A stretch of DNA of 64,000 nucleotides from an uncultured Eubacteriales bacterium (GTDB lineage: Bacteria; Bacillota; Clostridia; Oscillospirales; Oscillospiraceae), in contig UQZJ01000012.1 of the NCBI GenBank assembly GCA_900545495.1, positions 17,765 through 81,764 on the forward strand, given 5' to 3'. Under the pieces are notes generated by a model. The model was not told the origin of the DNA. It saw only the letters and a list, made by a program, of their open reading frames with translations, and made no database searches. Positions 17,297 through 25,243 of the stretch are shown piece after piece (the stretch's first letter is position 1; every line of letters begins with the position of its first letter). The translations under genes were made by a program, and so were the position numbers.

Positions 17297-18130
17297 TCAT
17301 CCGCGAAGCCCCGCCGCCTGCATGATGGCCTCCACCGGCTCTACCGGGTCGCTGCCCCAAGTGATCTCCACATCTTCACACCCGGCACTGTCCAGCAGCT
17401 CCCGTGCTTCGCCGGTCAGAAGTTTCCGGTAGGCTCCGTCCACCAGCTCCAGCTTTTTCAGGCAATCGGTCAAATCGTTGTTCTTTGCGGCCAGCCATGT
17501 GGAGGCGGCGTCGCTGACTTCATCCGCGCCAAGGCCGGTGTTCTCGCCCCAGTCCAGCAGCTTGGCCGCCGCCTGCACAGCCAGCAGCGAAGAACCTGCG
17601 GTTCCGATGGTCACATTCCGGTCGATCTCATCCAGAATGGGCAGTGTCAGCACCGGCGGCACATCTGCCGGGGCATCGGCTGCGTCAGAGGTGGAGCAGG
17701 TCACGCCGTCCTCAGAAATGGTGACATACAGCTTTTCTTGTGCCACATCGTAGAGGAACGCGCCTTCTCCCAGCAGCGTATCGTCGGCATCATGCGCGCT
17801 AACGGTAAAGAGGACGGAGCAGTTGTCCTTTTGGGAAAGCTGTACAATATCGTCCCCGGTGAAAATCCATTCACCGGCCTTTAACAGCGAACCATCCGCA
17901 TTTTCACATACCTTTGTAAAGCTGCTGCCGCCGTGCAGGGCGATAGAGCTGGCATCATCGCGCTCCAGCTTGACATACACGCCAAGGCCGTCGGATTCGG
18001 CGGGCGCGTCTGTCCCGGATGGAGTATTGTTCTTCGGCTCTGTCGGACTGGTACACCCCGTCATAAAGACAGATACCAGCAATACCGCTGCGGTCAGCAA
18101 CATCGTCATTGTTTTCTTGTAGTGTTTCAT
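17297..18130 (-). CDS. Putative lipoprotein
   Basis: 277 residues. A type II signal peptide ends in the lipobox FMTGC (Cys about 26), followed by a Ser/Thr/Pro-rich linker. The mature part has a beta-rich half (GGSSFTKVCENADGSLLKAG) and a helical C-terminal half. Start at 18130 with AGGAGG 6 bases upstream. Anchored to the outer face of the membrane. I do not recognise the family. Confidence 0.7.
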   Translation of the reverse strand: MKHYKKTMTMLLTAAVLLVSVFMTGCTSPTEPKNNTPSGTDAPAESDGLGVYVKLERDDASSIALHGGSSFTKVCENADGSLLKAGEWIFTGDDIVQLSQKDNCSVLFTVSAHDADDTLLGEGAFLYDVAQEKLYVTISEDGVTCSTSDAADAPADVPPVLTLPILDEIDRNVTIGTAGSSLLAVQAAAKLLDWGENTGLGADEVSDAASTWLAAKNNDLTDCLKKLELVDGAYRKLLTGEARELLDSAGCEDVEITWGSDPVEPVEAIMQAAGLRG

Positions 18131-18146
18131 AGTTCCTCCTATACGT

Positions 18147-18647
18147 TCATCGTTGAGAAAAAGACTGTCGGTAGACAGGCAGTACCCGCTTCCAGAATAC
18201 CAACCCATTTACAAAGAGCAGCACACCGAAAAGGCACCTTGCCGCCCACTCCGGGCAAAGGAGGGCGATGCCGTTCATATCCCCGCTGCCGAAAAAGCCG
18301 CACAGGATGCTCAAGTAAAGCGGGTCGAGCAGTAAAAATGCAATCGTTATGTAGTAAAGCACCGCACGAAGCAGCTTGCTTTTGGCATGACAGATACTCC
18401 TTGCAAGTGCCGCCAGCAGGTATCCCACAGAAAAGGTTGCCAAAGCACCCACAAGGCAAAAGATTCCAAGCTGCATATTTGTCATGTGCTCGGCATATAC
18501 GTCGATTTGAACGCCAAGTCCCATAAGCCTAATTTGCTTAAACACGTCGGTGAGCAGGGCATACAGCAGATGTGCGCCCTCGTGAACGAGGTAGTAGGCG
18601 GCAAGCGCAGCCAGAATACCGATGTATTGTCGTGTTCGTTTTGACAT
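18147..18647 (-). CDS. Multi-pass membrane protein with HExxH-like motif
   Basis: 166 residues and four hydrophobic helices. The first contains YYLVHEGAHLLYALL, a match to the HExxH zinc-protease motif inside a membrane segment, as in M50 (site-2) proteases. A later LLDPLYL could supply the third ligand position but is not the usual LDG motif. It may be a degenerate M50-like protease or a homologue with another use. It begins 16 bases before the lipoprotein and is probably co-transcribed with it. Confidence 0.6.
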   Translation of the reverse strand: MSKRTRQYIGILAALAAYYLVHEGAHLLYALLTDVFKQIRLMGLGVQIDVYAEHMTNMQLGIFCLVGALATFSVGYLLAALARSICHAKSKLLRAVLYYITIAFLLLDPLYLSILCGFFGSGDMNGIALLCPEWAARCLFGVLLFVNGLVFWKRVLPVYRQSFSQR

Positions 18648-18671
18648 GATTAATCCAGTGCCCTCCCAGAA

Positions 18672-19028
18672 TCACTTCGCCTCGCGGAGCGCCTTCAGGT
18701 TTTCCAGCACAAACGGGCTGTTTACGGCGATTTGCCCAAACGTTGGACATCCGTCCATCTGCGCGCAGTCGGCGCAGGTATCCAGTCCCTTTTCCCGAAC
18801 GCAGTTATGTACGGGGCAGAGCTTGTCGCAGAAGGACGTTTTTGCGCCCTCTATGCGGCAGCCAGTGCAGCTTATCATTTCCGGTGTGATCGTTACCCCG
18901 TTGAGCTTTGTCCACAGGGCGGCAGTTTTTTCGCGTAGGGCGTTGTCGTTTGTAAGCGTTGCGATTCTGGCGTCGCAGGTTTCACAGTCCAGCCCGCAGC
19001 AGCCGATCAGTTGATTCGTGTTTTTCAT
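18672..19028 (-). CDS. DUF3795 Cys-rich protein
   Basis: 118 residues with many Cys pairs: CCGLDCETCDA near the N-terminus, CTGCRIEG, CDKLCPVHNCVREKG and CADCAQMDGCPT. This is the layout of the DUF3795 family, thought to bind metal. Start at 19028 with GAGGTAAG upstream. Function unknown. Confidence 0.8.
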   Translation of the reverse strand: MKNTNQLIGCCGLDCETCDARIATLTNDNALREKTAALWTKLNGVTITPEMISCTGCRIEGAKTSFCDKLCPVHNCVREKGLDTCADCAQMDGCPTFGQIAVNSPFVLENLKALREAK

Positions 19029-19047
19029 AATCTTACCTCCATACAAT

Positions 19048-19230
19048 CTAAGATTTCCTGACGGCAAGGCAGTAATTGACATACTCAAAGGCTTTCAGAC
19101 CTGCCCCGGCCTTGTCGATGATGTCCCCTTGAATATCATCCGGTGTCAGCAGCTCGTAGATCAGAAACCCATGCTTCTCCAGCAGCGTTTCAGAGGGATG
19201 GTCAGTGCTTTTCGTTTCATTTATCTCCAT
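19048..19230 (-). pseudogene. C-terminal tail resembling a SAM-dependent methyltransferase
   Basis: 60 codons (LLEKHGFLIYELLTPDDI, then KAFEYVNYCLAVRK). The ending recalls the last strands of class I methyltransferases, but the SAM-binding core is missing. It overlaps the ABC remnant by 14 bp. The family match is from memory and weak. Confidence 0.4.
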
Positions 19231-19399
19231 TCTCAACTTTCTTCGGAGTGGCGTCCACAAGACCCTGATTTTCGATTTTGACAATGCGTGTACAGTATCG
19301 AAAAGCGTTTGTGTCATGGCTTACCATGATAACGGTGCGGCCTTGCCGGTTTAATGCCCACAGCAAGTCAATGATTTTGTCGGCGTTTTCTTTATCCAA
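19217..19399 (-). pseudogene. C-terminal remnant of an ABC-transporter ATPase
   Basis: 60 codons beginning at the D-loop (LDKENADKIIDLLWALN) and including the H-loop (GRTVIMVSHDTNAFRYCTRI). The Walker A, signature and Walker B parts are gone. Typical of a 3' leftover of a MacB/LolD-type ATPase. Confidence 0.7.
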
Positions 19400-19462
19400 T
19401 TTCGTGTTCCGCTGGACGGCGGCGTTTACATCAGGGAATCAGAATCTTCCGAGCCTTGTTGC

Positions 19463-19780
19463 TTATGACAGCAGTTTAAACGCCTGCTCCAGCAGCCAGT
19501 CTCGGCCTTCCAGAAAATCGTATCCCAGCAGCGCCTCTATCTCCGTCGGTTGACCGTATAGCCTGTCGCAAATATCGACATCCTGCAAATAAATCGTCTG
19601 ATTTTGAAACCGAAGCTGCAGCACCCGCACATAGGGAAGCCGTTTATATTGCGAAGCACCGACACCGGCAATTTCAGCTTCGTGATATGCAATGTCAGGG
19701 AGCCGGGAATACCAAGAGGCACTGAGGATGGAGCCGATATGCAAAAAGACGCAGAGCAAACCGATTTTCTCGATCTGCAC
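19463..19780 (-). pseudogene. Possible C-terminal part of a retropepsin-like protein
   Basis: 105 codons. The part AEIAGVGASQYKRLPYVRV and later ALLGYDFLEGRDW recall the second half of bacterial retropepsin-like aspartic proteases, where ILGxDFL is typical. No Asp-Thr-Gly active site is present and the first 35 codons do not fit, so it seems truncated at the 5' end. It could also be an intact small protein of unknown type. Confidence 0.4.
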
Positions 19781-19785
19781 TGCGT

Positions 19786-20028
19786 CTAAGCGTCTGGCAT
19801 TTTGATTTCTTCAATTTTTCCGTGCTCGAAACGAATTACGCAGGTGTATTTGCACTTCGGGCAGAATAGGGGAAAATCCTCCAACACCGTATGTGGCCGG
19901 ATCTGCGTTCTTGTTTTGCCGCCGCATCTGGGGCAGCAAAGCCAACGCAATTTCAGGGTTTCATCCATCCGTGGCGCCTCGCTTCGCTTGTCAGCCAATG
20001 TACCGACAGCTCCTGCACATTCTTTCAT
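19786..20028 (-). CDS. Cysteine-rich KTR family protein
   Basis: 80 residues. It has two CxxC pairs with the diagnostic KTR between them: CCPRCGGKTRTQIR and FPLFCPKCKYTCVI. This zinc-ribbon family (PF14205) is typical of conjugative and mobilizable elements of Firmicutes. The ATG at 20028 overlaps the TetR stop by 4 bp with AGGAGG upstream; an internal ATG at 19968 would give a protein of usual family length. Confidence 0.8.
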   Translation of the reverse strand: MKECAGAVGTLADKRSEAPRMDETLKLRWLCCPRCGGKTRTQIRPHTVLEDFPLFCPKCKYTCVIRFEHGKIEEIKMPDA

Positions 20029-20597
20029 GCCATTTCCTCCTGCGCTGCCAATATTGCACCTCTGTATGCCCGCTCCAAATGGGAATTGATCGTGTCTTCA
20101 TCGTATTTCAGCTCATTGTTGGCGATCATGCTTGCATACCCGTGGGCAAACAGAAACACCGTGATAAAAACCGTTTTCGTCTGCTCCATGCCGATTCCCA
20201 AGGATCCCTGCATCGCTGAAAGAACGGGGATAAGCTCCTCGGCATCGATCAGTTCAAGCAAAGTCTTTCCGTTAAAATAATCCGACTGAAAAAGGAAGCG
20301 GAACAGGCGGGGTTCTTCGATGGCAAAGCGGATATAATTCATTCCGATCCCAAGGGCAGCGCCCTTGGGCGGTTTCTTCATGGTCATAAGGTATTCCGAA
20401 TGATAAAGGTCTGCCTTCGCATAGACTGTTCTTTTCAGTTCTTCCATCGTCGCAAAATGATACATGACGGGCTGTGTGGAGCAATGCAGCCTCTCCGATA
20501 CTGTCCTTGCGTTGATGTTTTCCACTCCCGCCTCGCGGGCAATCGCAAAGGCCGCATCTACGATCATTTCTTTTGTGACTTTTGCTTTGGCGGGCAT
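20025..20597 (-). CDS. TetR/AcrR-family regulator
   Basis: 190 residues with an N-terminal HTH (EMIVDAAFAIAREAGVENIN, then TVSERLHCSTQPVMYHF) and a helical C-terminal domain. The start is the ATG at 20597. It is followed directly by the KTR gene. The target is not evident; the neighbourhood is full of gene remnants, so it may be an orphan of a decayed element. Confidence 0.82.
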   Translation of the reverse strand: MPAKAKVTKEMIVDAAFAIAREAGVENINARTVSERLHCSTQPVMYHFATMEELKRTVYAKADLYHSEYLMTMKKPPKGAALGIGMNYIRFAIEEPRLFRFLFQSDYFNGKTLLELIDAEELIPVLSAMQGSLGIGMEQTKTVFITVFLFAHGYASMIANNELKYDEDTINSHLERAYRGAILAAQEEMA

Positions 20598-20739
20598 TTT
20601 CGAACCTCCGCATTTATAACTCACATTATGTATAACGCGAATTATACATTAGCAAGTAGCGCTTGTCAATCCGTCCGAAGCAAAATTTGCGGACAATCTA
20701 TCCTTTCAGACACTTTCATCTCTTTTGTATGGCCGGCAC

Positions 20740-21240
20740 CTACTCGTTCGTCGGGGCGGAAATGAGCGTGATTCTCCGCGGTTTGCTGCTTTCCGAGCTT
20801 GCCTGTTTCATGTACTTGACCGTAACCTGATTGATCTCCGAAAGGTACTTCGAAAATTCCTCGTCTGTCAGCAGCAGCGTACAGTTCGTGAACAGCAGCA
20901 TATCCTTTTGCGGATCGGCATTGCCGGTGGAAAAATATTTTGCAAAGGAAGCGCAGATACTCAGCAGCGACATCTGTACCGCATTTCCGGTTTCATCTTC
21001 CGTAGCCATAGCATCCTTATTGAGTTGATAAACGCTTTCCACTGTACCGCGAATTCGATTTTCGCCAACCACCATGAGGATGGAACAATCCGCAAGAATC
21101 TTGATATGCCGATATAAGCTTGCACTCGGAATATCCGGCAGCGCTTTCCTGAGTTCCTTGACTGTGCCGGTTTCATGAAGCAAAAAATACTGAAATATTC
21201 TCTGCCGAACAGGGTTCATTACAATCTCTGCCAGCTCCAT
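20740..21240 (-). CDS. ArsR-like winged-helix regulator
   Basis: 166 residues. The N-terminal winged helix (PVRQRIFQYFLLHETGTVKE, then LPDIPSASLYRHIKILAD) matches the HTH_20/ArsR type, with a longer C-terminal helical domain as in regulators of ABC exporters. No transporter is left beside it, although an ABC remnant lies at 19,217. Confidence 0.75.
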   Translation of the reverse strand: MELAEIVMNPVRQRIFQYFLLHETGTVKELRKALPDIPSASLYRHIKILADCSILMVVGENRIRGTVESVYQLNKDAMATEDETGNAVQMSLLSICASFAKYFSTGNADPQKDMLLFTNCTLLLTDEEFSKYLSEINQVTVKYMKQASSESSKPRRITLISAPTNE

Positions 21241-21432
21241 ACGATACCATCACTCCTTAAATCATTATCTGATTCTATTATATTCTCATTTCTGATAACA
21301 CCAAGAAGAATGTTTCTTTTTTCATACGAGATAACGGGGCAAGAAAGTGGAGAGCAATACAAAGCCGCCAGCAATAAGAACGTGGAAAGGTTCGGTTCAG
21401 CAGTGTTTTGTACTCGTGGAACTTTATCACGC

Positions 21433-21470
21433 AAAAGTGGTGGTATCATATTTTGATACCAACCACTTTT
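21433..21470. terminator. Long AT-containing hairpin
   Basis: A 16-bp stem (AAAAGTGGTGGTATCA with complement, one bulged A) and a 5-base loop. It ends in ACTTTTGG rather than a pure T-run. Possibly a terminator of a lost gene. Confidence 0.5.
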
Positions 21471-21649
21471 GGTTTATTGCGGTGCGTATTGGTTGAAGAT
21501 GCCGCCCCGTTGGAACGATTCGGAAACATCTTGGCGAAATAACCGCGTTGCCATGCGATTCAAATAACACACGTCGAACTCCGCTTTAGGCGGCGGAGCA
21601 GCTTCGGCAGAATTGATGAGGACAAACCTCGAAGCCAATGGCGCACAGC
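21471..21649. other. Intergenic region left of the tRNA remnant
   Basis: About 180 bases between the hairpin and the tRNA terminator. Only very short open stretches; I see no gene. Confidence 0.4.
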
Positions 21650-21672
21650 AAAAAACCTGCCTCACGGCAGGT
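21650..21672 (-). terminator. Terminator of the original tRNA-Arg transcript
   Basis: On the minus strand, ACCTGCC, GTGA loop, GGCAGGT, then a T-run. It lies 3 bases beyond the encoded CCA of the tRNA 3' half. It shows where the undisrupted tRNA gene ended. Confidence 0.85.
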
Positions 21673-21675
21673 CTT

Positions 21676-21720
21676 TGGTACGCCCGACTGGATTCGAACC
21701 AGCGGCCTTTAGAGTCGGAG
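21676..21720 (-). pseudogene. 3' half of a split tRNA-Arg(CCG) gene
   Basis: On the minus strand it contains the anticodon loop (CTCCGAC), the 3' anticodon stem TCTAA, variable loop, T arm (GCTGG-TTCGAAT-CCAGT), the 3' acceptor strand CGGGCGT, discriminator A and an encoded CCA. It lacks acceptor 5' strand, D arm and the 5' anticodon stem. Its missing partner is at 43,077-43,115, where TTAGA pairs exactly with TCTAA. It cannot make a tRNA alone. Confidence 0.9.
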
Positions 21721-21721
21721 T
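21714..21721. repeat. Left attachment core GTCGGAGT
   Basis: Eight bases covering the tRNA anticodon loop, identical to 43,077-43,084. Sequence left of it belongs to the tRNA; sequence right of it does not. Confidence 0.85.
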
Positions 21722-21844
21722 TATCAAGCCGTCAAGCCGGAAAGCCCTGCGGCGCAAGGGCTTGGTTGAGATTGCACAAATTTCCGCCATTTATGAGAAA
21801 ACCTCGGAACCCTTGTGGCGCAAGGGCTCCGGGGGTTTTCGTGA

Positions 21845-21863
21845 TAGTAGTCAAATAGTAGTC
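21845..21863. repeat. Left copy of a 19-base end motif
   Basis: TAGTAGTCAAATAGTAGTC, itself two TAGTAGTC units 11 bases apart. It matches 42,971-42,989 at 18 of 19 bases in the same orientation. Position and paired structure fit integrase arm-binding sites. Confidence 0.65.
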
Positions 21864-21913
21864 TGGATAAAATGCGGGTTCAGCAGCCCAGTTCAGCTGA
21901 ATATCTTTACCCT

Positions 21914-22555
21914 CTATCCCTGGATCAGATCAGCGGCATCGCATCCAAGTACTTTGGCAAGGTCAAGCACAATACCGGCCTGCGCTTTTGCAAGTTCGTA
22001 CTGCTTCTGTTCGTAGAGCTGGATCATTCGCAAGGAGACTCCGGATGCTTCACTGAGCTGCTGCTGTGTCAGCCCTCTCGCCTTCCGTGTAAGCTGTAGC
22101 TTAGACTTACGGCTACCCTTGTTCCTTTGAATGATCTCATCTGCACTCTCCACGAATTTGCTTACATCCGCTTCGTGCAGGATATATAGAGACATCACTA
22201 CCGATAGTGTCAATCCGTATTCTACCATATCGCTGAAGCGTCGGTTTGTTTCCCACTGGTAATAGGCAAGGATCCATCCGGCCCAGTACTCTCTCCCCTT
22301 TGAGGATAGATGGGGCTGATGATGACGCTCACTCTGCATATTCACGGCAGCAAGCACAGCGTCTGCCAGTTCGACCCCCGACATTCCTGCAACATACTTC
22401 GGATTTCCATTCTCGAATTTTGAGGCAATTCCGGAGGAAATGAACCAGCCAAAGAAGTCATCCGGTGCATAGCCGAGTGTACACACGGCGTACTCGACCA
22501 TATCTCCGAGATTGGCCATTGCATCATCCAAGTATAATTCGTTGTAGGCGTTCAT
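21914..22555 (-). CDS. Antitoxin-like protein with C-terminal HTH
   Basis: 213 residues. The C-terminal 65 residues are a Cro/CI-type HTH (LTRKARGLTQQQLSEASGVS, then RMIQLYEQKQ). The N-terminal 140 residues include YAVCTLGYAPDDFFGWFISSG and are probably the toxin-binding part. The start at 22555 has GGGGGA upstream and lies inside the end of the toxin gene (32-bp overlap). A palindrome in the operon promoter fits binding by this HTH. Confidence 0.7.
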   Translation of the reverse strand: MNAYNELYLDDAMANLGDMVEYAVCTLGYAPDDFFGWFISSGIASKFENGNPKYVAGMSGVELADAVLAAVNMQSERHHQPHLSSKGREYWAGWILAYYQWETNRRFSDMVEYGLTLSVVMSLYILHEADVSKFVESADEIIQRNKGSRKSKLQLTRKARGLTQQQLSEASGVSLRMIQLYEQKQYELAKAQAGIVLDLAKVLGCDAADLIQG

Positions 22556-23222
22556 CTTCATTCCCCCATTCTTCCCGAATGATGTCCAGCACATATTTTT
22601 CAGACAAAACCGTTTCACGATCCTTCTCTTTTGCAAAATCCTCGCGCGCTTTACTGTCTCGTGCCAGCTTCTTCGGATAATACATATCACACGGTGCAGG
22701 AATGGCTTCCTCAAATGTAAATCGAGCAAACGCTTTTCCCGATATCGCAACGATCTGTTCGCCCAGTTTCCCAAGTAACATCGCTTTTTCAAGCTGTTGG
22801 AGAGAAATCGTATTATTCAGAAACGCACTTGCGAATGAGAAATAAGAATCGTCCGCCCGATATCCTTTGATGACATCATACTGCTTATACTCTACCGCAA
22901 AATGCTCGTCAATATACTGCTTGGCTTGCCTTGCGACTGCCCCGCCAATACGGAACTTCCGATTATTCAGCAGTACATAAAGCCAATTGAGAATATGATA
23001 ATTACCTCCTGTAAGCGAGAGGATAGACAGGCCGTTTAAATCAAAGGCATATCGATTTGCAAAGCCATCCGCTTCAGCGGAACAAGCCCACTCCTTTGCA
23101 AGCTCCACACTCTCAGTACAGTAGAACCCCAGTCCGTAATCGTTGTTTGGGTTTCCTTTGCCAATAACAGGCTGTTGGATAATTTGACTGGAACCATGAT
23201 AAACGCAGATTATTTTATTCAT
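22524..23222 (-). CDS. DUF3990 ADP-ribosyltransferase-like toxin
   Basis: 232 residues. The start (ICVYHGSSQII) and DYGLGFYCTESVELAKEWAC match the DUF3990 family, which has an ADP-ribosyltransferase-like fold with an NAD-binding first strand. The later YFSFASAFLNNTISL region is also typical. It is likely the toxin of a two-gene system whose second gene overlaps it. Gene order is toxin first, with an HTH protein second. The cellular target is unknown. Confidence 0.7.
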   Translation of the reverse strand: MNKIICVYHGSSQIIQQPVIGKGNPNNDYGLGFYCTESVELAKEWACSAEADGFANRYAFDLNGLSILSLTGGNYHILNWLYVLLNNRKFRIGGAVARQAKQYIDEHFAVEYKQYDVIKGYRADDSYFSFASAFLNNTISLQQLEKAMLLGKLGEQIVAISGKAFARFTFEEAIPAPCDMYYPKKLARDSKAREDFAKEKDRETVLSEKYVLDIIREEWGNEDERLQRIILG

Positions 23223-23276
23223 AGCTGTGCCTCTTTCACGAGCCTATCGCTCCACTGATAGTTTTAACCCAAATTG

Positions 23277-23305
23277 ATTATATCGCTATGGCGATAGTTT
23301 GTCAA
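23277..23305 (-). promoter_or_regulatory. Promoter and operator of the toxin-antitoxin operon
   Basis: On the minus strand a perfect TTGACA, 17-bp spacer and TATAAT. The spacer carries the palindrome TATCGC-N4-GCGATA (23281-23296). A related inverted repeat, CTATCGC to GATAG, lies at 23244-23261. Together they look like antitoxin operators placed to block RNA polymerase. Confidence 0.75.
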
Positions 23306-23484
23306 CAAGAAAGCTTGTGGTGTTTCTCTGTCTGCAACGATATCTGTTGTTTCGACGTAACCGCCACAGCAAATGACGCATAGACACACATGAGACAATT
23401 AGTAAGGTCTCTCATACCAAGTATATTTTTCGTTTCCTGACCGATACTTTAACTATAAAAACGAAAGATAAGGATGGTCAGCAT

Positions 23485-25155
23485 ATGAATAATATGGATT
23501 TAGGATACGAAATGTTTTGCTATCAATGTGAGCAAACAGCGAACGGAAAGGGCTGCACAAAGATTGGGGTTTGCGGAAAGACACCGGAAATCGCCAATCT
23601 GCAGGATTTGCTGATCTTTCAAATCAAAGGGATCAGCTGTTACGGAAAAGTTCTGCAAAATGAGGGACAGCATATCGATAAAAATATCATACGGTTTATC
23701 GAAAATGTTCTTTTCACAACGCTGACGAATGTTAATTTTGATTCGAAAGTACACGTGGAATTATTGAACGAATCACAACGGATAAAAGAAAATTTGAGAA
23801 CAATCACAGGAGAGATTCACAATCAGACATCATACGCCACTTATGATCTTCCCGAAACAAAAACACAAATGCTAAAGGATGCTCAATTCGCGGGAATTAT
23901 GTATGATAAATCCCTTGACCCGGATATTCGCTCATTGAGGCAAACCATTTTATACGGACTGAAAGGTATCAGCGCCTATGGGCATCAGGCAAGAGAACTG
24001 GGCTATTACAGTGATGAGGTAGATGAATTTTATATTCAGGCATTGGAAGCTCTCACAGACGATAACCTTACAGTGGAAGAACTGATCCGAATGACCATGC
24101 GCACTGGAGAAGCGGCAATTGAGGTTATGAAAAAATTGGATGAAGCCAATACTGCAGTTTACGGAAATCCGGCACCCCATAGGGTCAATATCCATATGAG
24201 GAAAGGGCCCTTTATCGTTGTTTCGGGACATGATTTGAAGGATTTGGAAATGCTGCTGGAACAAACAAAGGGAACGGGGGTCAATGTGTATACACACGGT
24301 GAAATGCTGCCGTGCCACGGATATGAGGGATTAAAAAAATACCCCCACCTTGTCGGGAATTTCGGTGGTGCGTGGCAAGATCAGCAAAAACAATTTGATG
24401 ATCTTCCGGGATGTATTCTAATGACGACGAATTGCCTTATGCGGCCGAGAGAGAGCTATAAAGGCCGAATCTACAGCACGAATGTAGTGGGCTGGGAAGG
24501 GGTAAAACACATTGGGAAAAGAGAAAACGGTGAAAAGGATTTCAGTGAAATCATTCAGCAGGCAATAGAATTGGGCGGCTATCCGGAGGATCAGGAGCCC
24601 CACGAGATACTTGTCGGATTCGGGCATCATTCGGTATTAAGCGATTCTGACAAAATCGTAGCGGCAGTAAAAGCAGGAAAAATCAGACATTTCTTTCTTA
24701 TTGGCGGCTGTGACGGAGCAAGACCCGGTCGAAACTATTATACAGAGTTTGCTAAGATGGTCCCGAAAGACTGCGTGATATTAACGCTCGCATGCGGAAA
24801 ATACAGATTTAACAAACTGGATTTCGGTGAAGTAGCGGGTCTGCCGAGACTTTTGGATGTCGGGCAATGCAATGATGTATATTCTGCCATACGGATCGCA
24901 ACAGGTTTAGCAGATGCTTTTGGTACCGATGTAAACGGATTGCCTTTGTCGTTGATCGTATCATGGTACGAACAAAAGGCTGTTGCTGATTTGCTGGCAT
25001 TATTGAGTCTGGGAATTAAAGGCATATATTTAGGCCCTACCCTGCCGGCATTTTTGAGCCCGAATGTGCTTCAGTATTTAGTGGACACATTCGACTTGCG
25101 GCTTATTACCAATGCTGAGGATGACATTAAGACCTGCCTGAAACAGAATATTTGA
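23485..25155 (+). CDS. hcp: Hydroxylamine reductase (hybrid-cluster protein)
   Basis: 556 residues. Cys12, Cys15, Cys24 and Cys30 (C-x2-C-x8-C-x5-C) form the anaerobe-type N-terminal [4Fe-4S] site. The hybrid-cluster ligands sit in THGEMLPCHGY, GCILMTTNCLMRP and LACGKYRFN. Hcp reduces hydroxylamine and, in vivo, nitric oxide, and can S-nitrosylate proteins. AAGGAT lies about 11 bases upstream. Base composition is visibly more AT-rich than the flanking 25-31 kb module, which suggests separate acquisition. It stands alone with its own terminator. Confidence 0.93.
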   Translation: MNNMDLGYEMFCYQCEQTANGKGCTKIGVCGKTPEIANLQDLLIFQIKGISCYGKVLQNEGQHIDKNIIRFIENVLFTTLTNVNFDSKVHVELLNESQRIKENLRTITGEIHNQTSYATYDLPETKTQMLKDAQFAGIMYDKSLDPDIRSLRQTILYGLKGISAYGHQARELGYYSDEVDEFYIQALEALTDDNLTVEELIRMTMRTGEAAIEVMKKLDEANTAVYGNPAPHRVNIHMRKGPFIVVSGHDLKDLEMLLEQTKGTGVNVYTHGEMLPCHGYEGLKKYPHLVGNFGGAWQDQQKQFDDLPGCILMTTNCLMRPRESYKGRIYSTNVVGWEGVKHIGKRENGEKDFSEIIQQAIELGGYPEDQEPHEILVGFGHHSVLSDSDKIVAAVKAGKIRHFFLIGGCDGARPGRNYYTEFAKMVPKDCVILTLACGKYRFNKLDFGEVAGLPRLLDVGQCNDVYSAIRIATGLADAFGTDVNGLPLSLIVSWYEQKAVADLLALLSLGIKGIYLGPTLPAFLSPNVLQYLVDTFDLRLITNAEDDIKTCLKQNI

Positions 25156-25215
25156 GAAATCAGGAACCGTCAATGCACTTTGATAGTAACCGTAGAACCT
25201 GACAGCGCACAGTAT

Positions 25216-25243
25216 AAGAGAGCTGGCACGAGCCAGCTCTCTT
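25216..25243. terminator. Bidirectional terminator after hcp
   Basis: A 12-bp perfect stem (AAGAGAGCTGGC, ACGA loop, complement) followed by TTTAATCTTTT. It lies between hcp and the converging sigma-like gene. Confidence 0.8.

Noticed and set aside
21613..21858. A short plus-strand frame across the tRNA half
   Set aside because: It reads through the tRNA remnant and element end with no ribosome site; the DNA is explained by tRNA and att sequences.
23244..23305. Possible CRISPR repeats (CTATCGC units)
   Set aside because: Only two inverted repeats overlapping a promoter; better explained as an operator.
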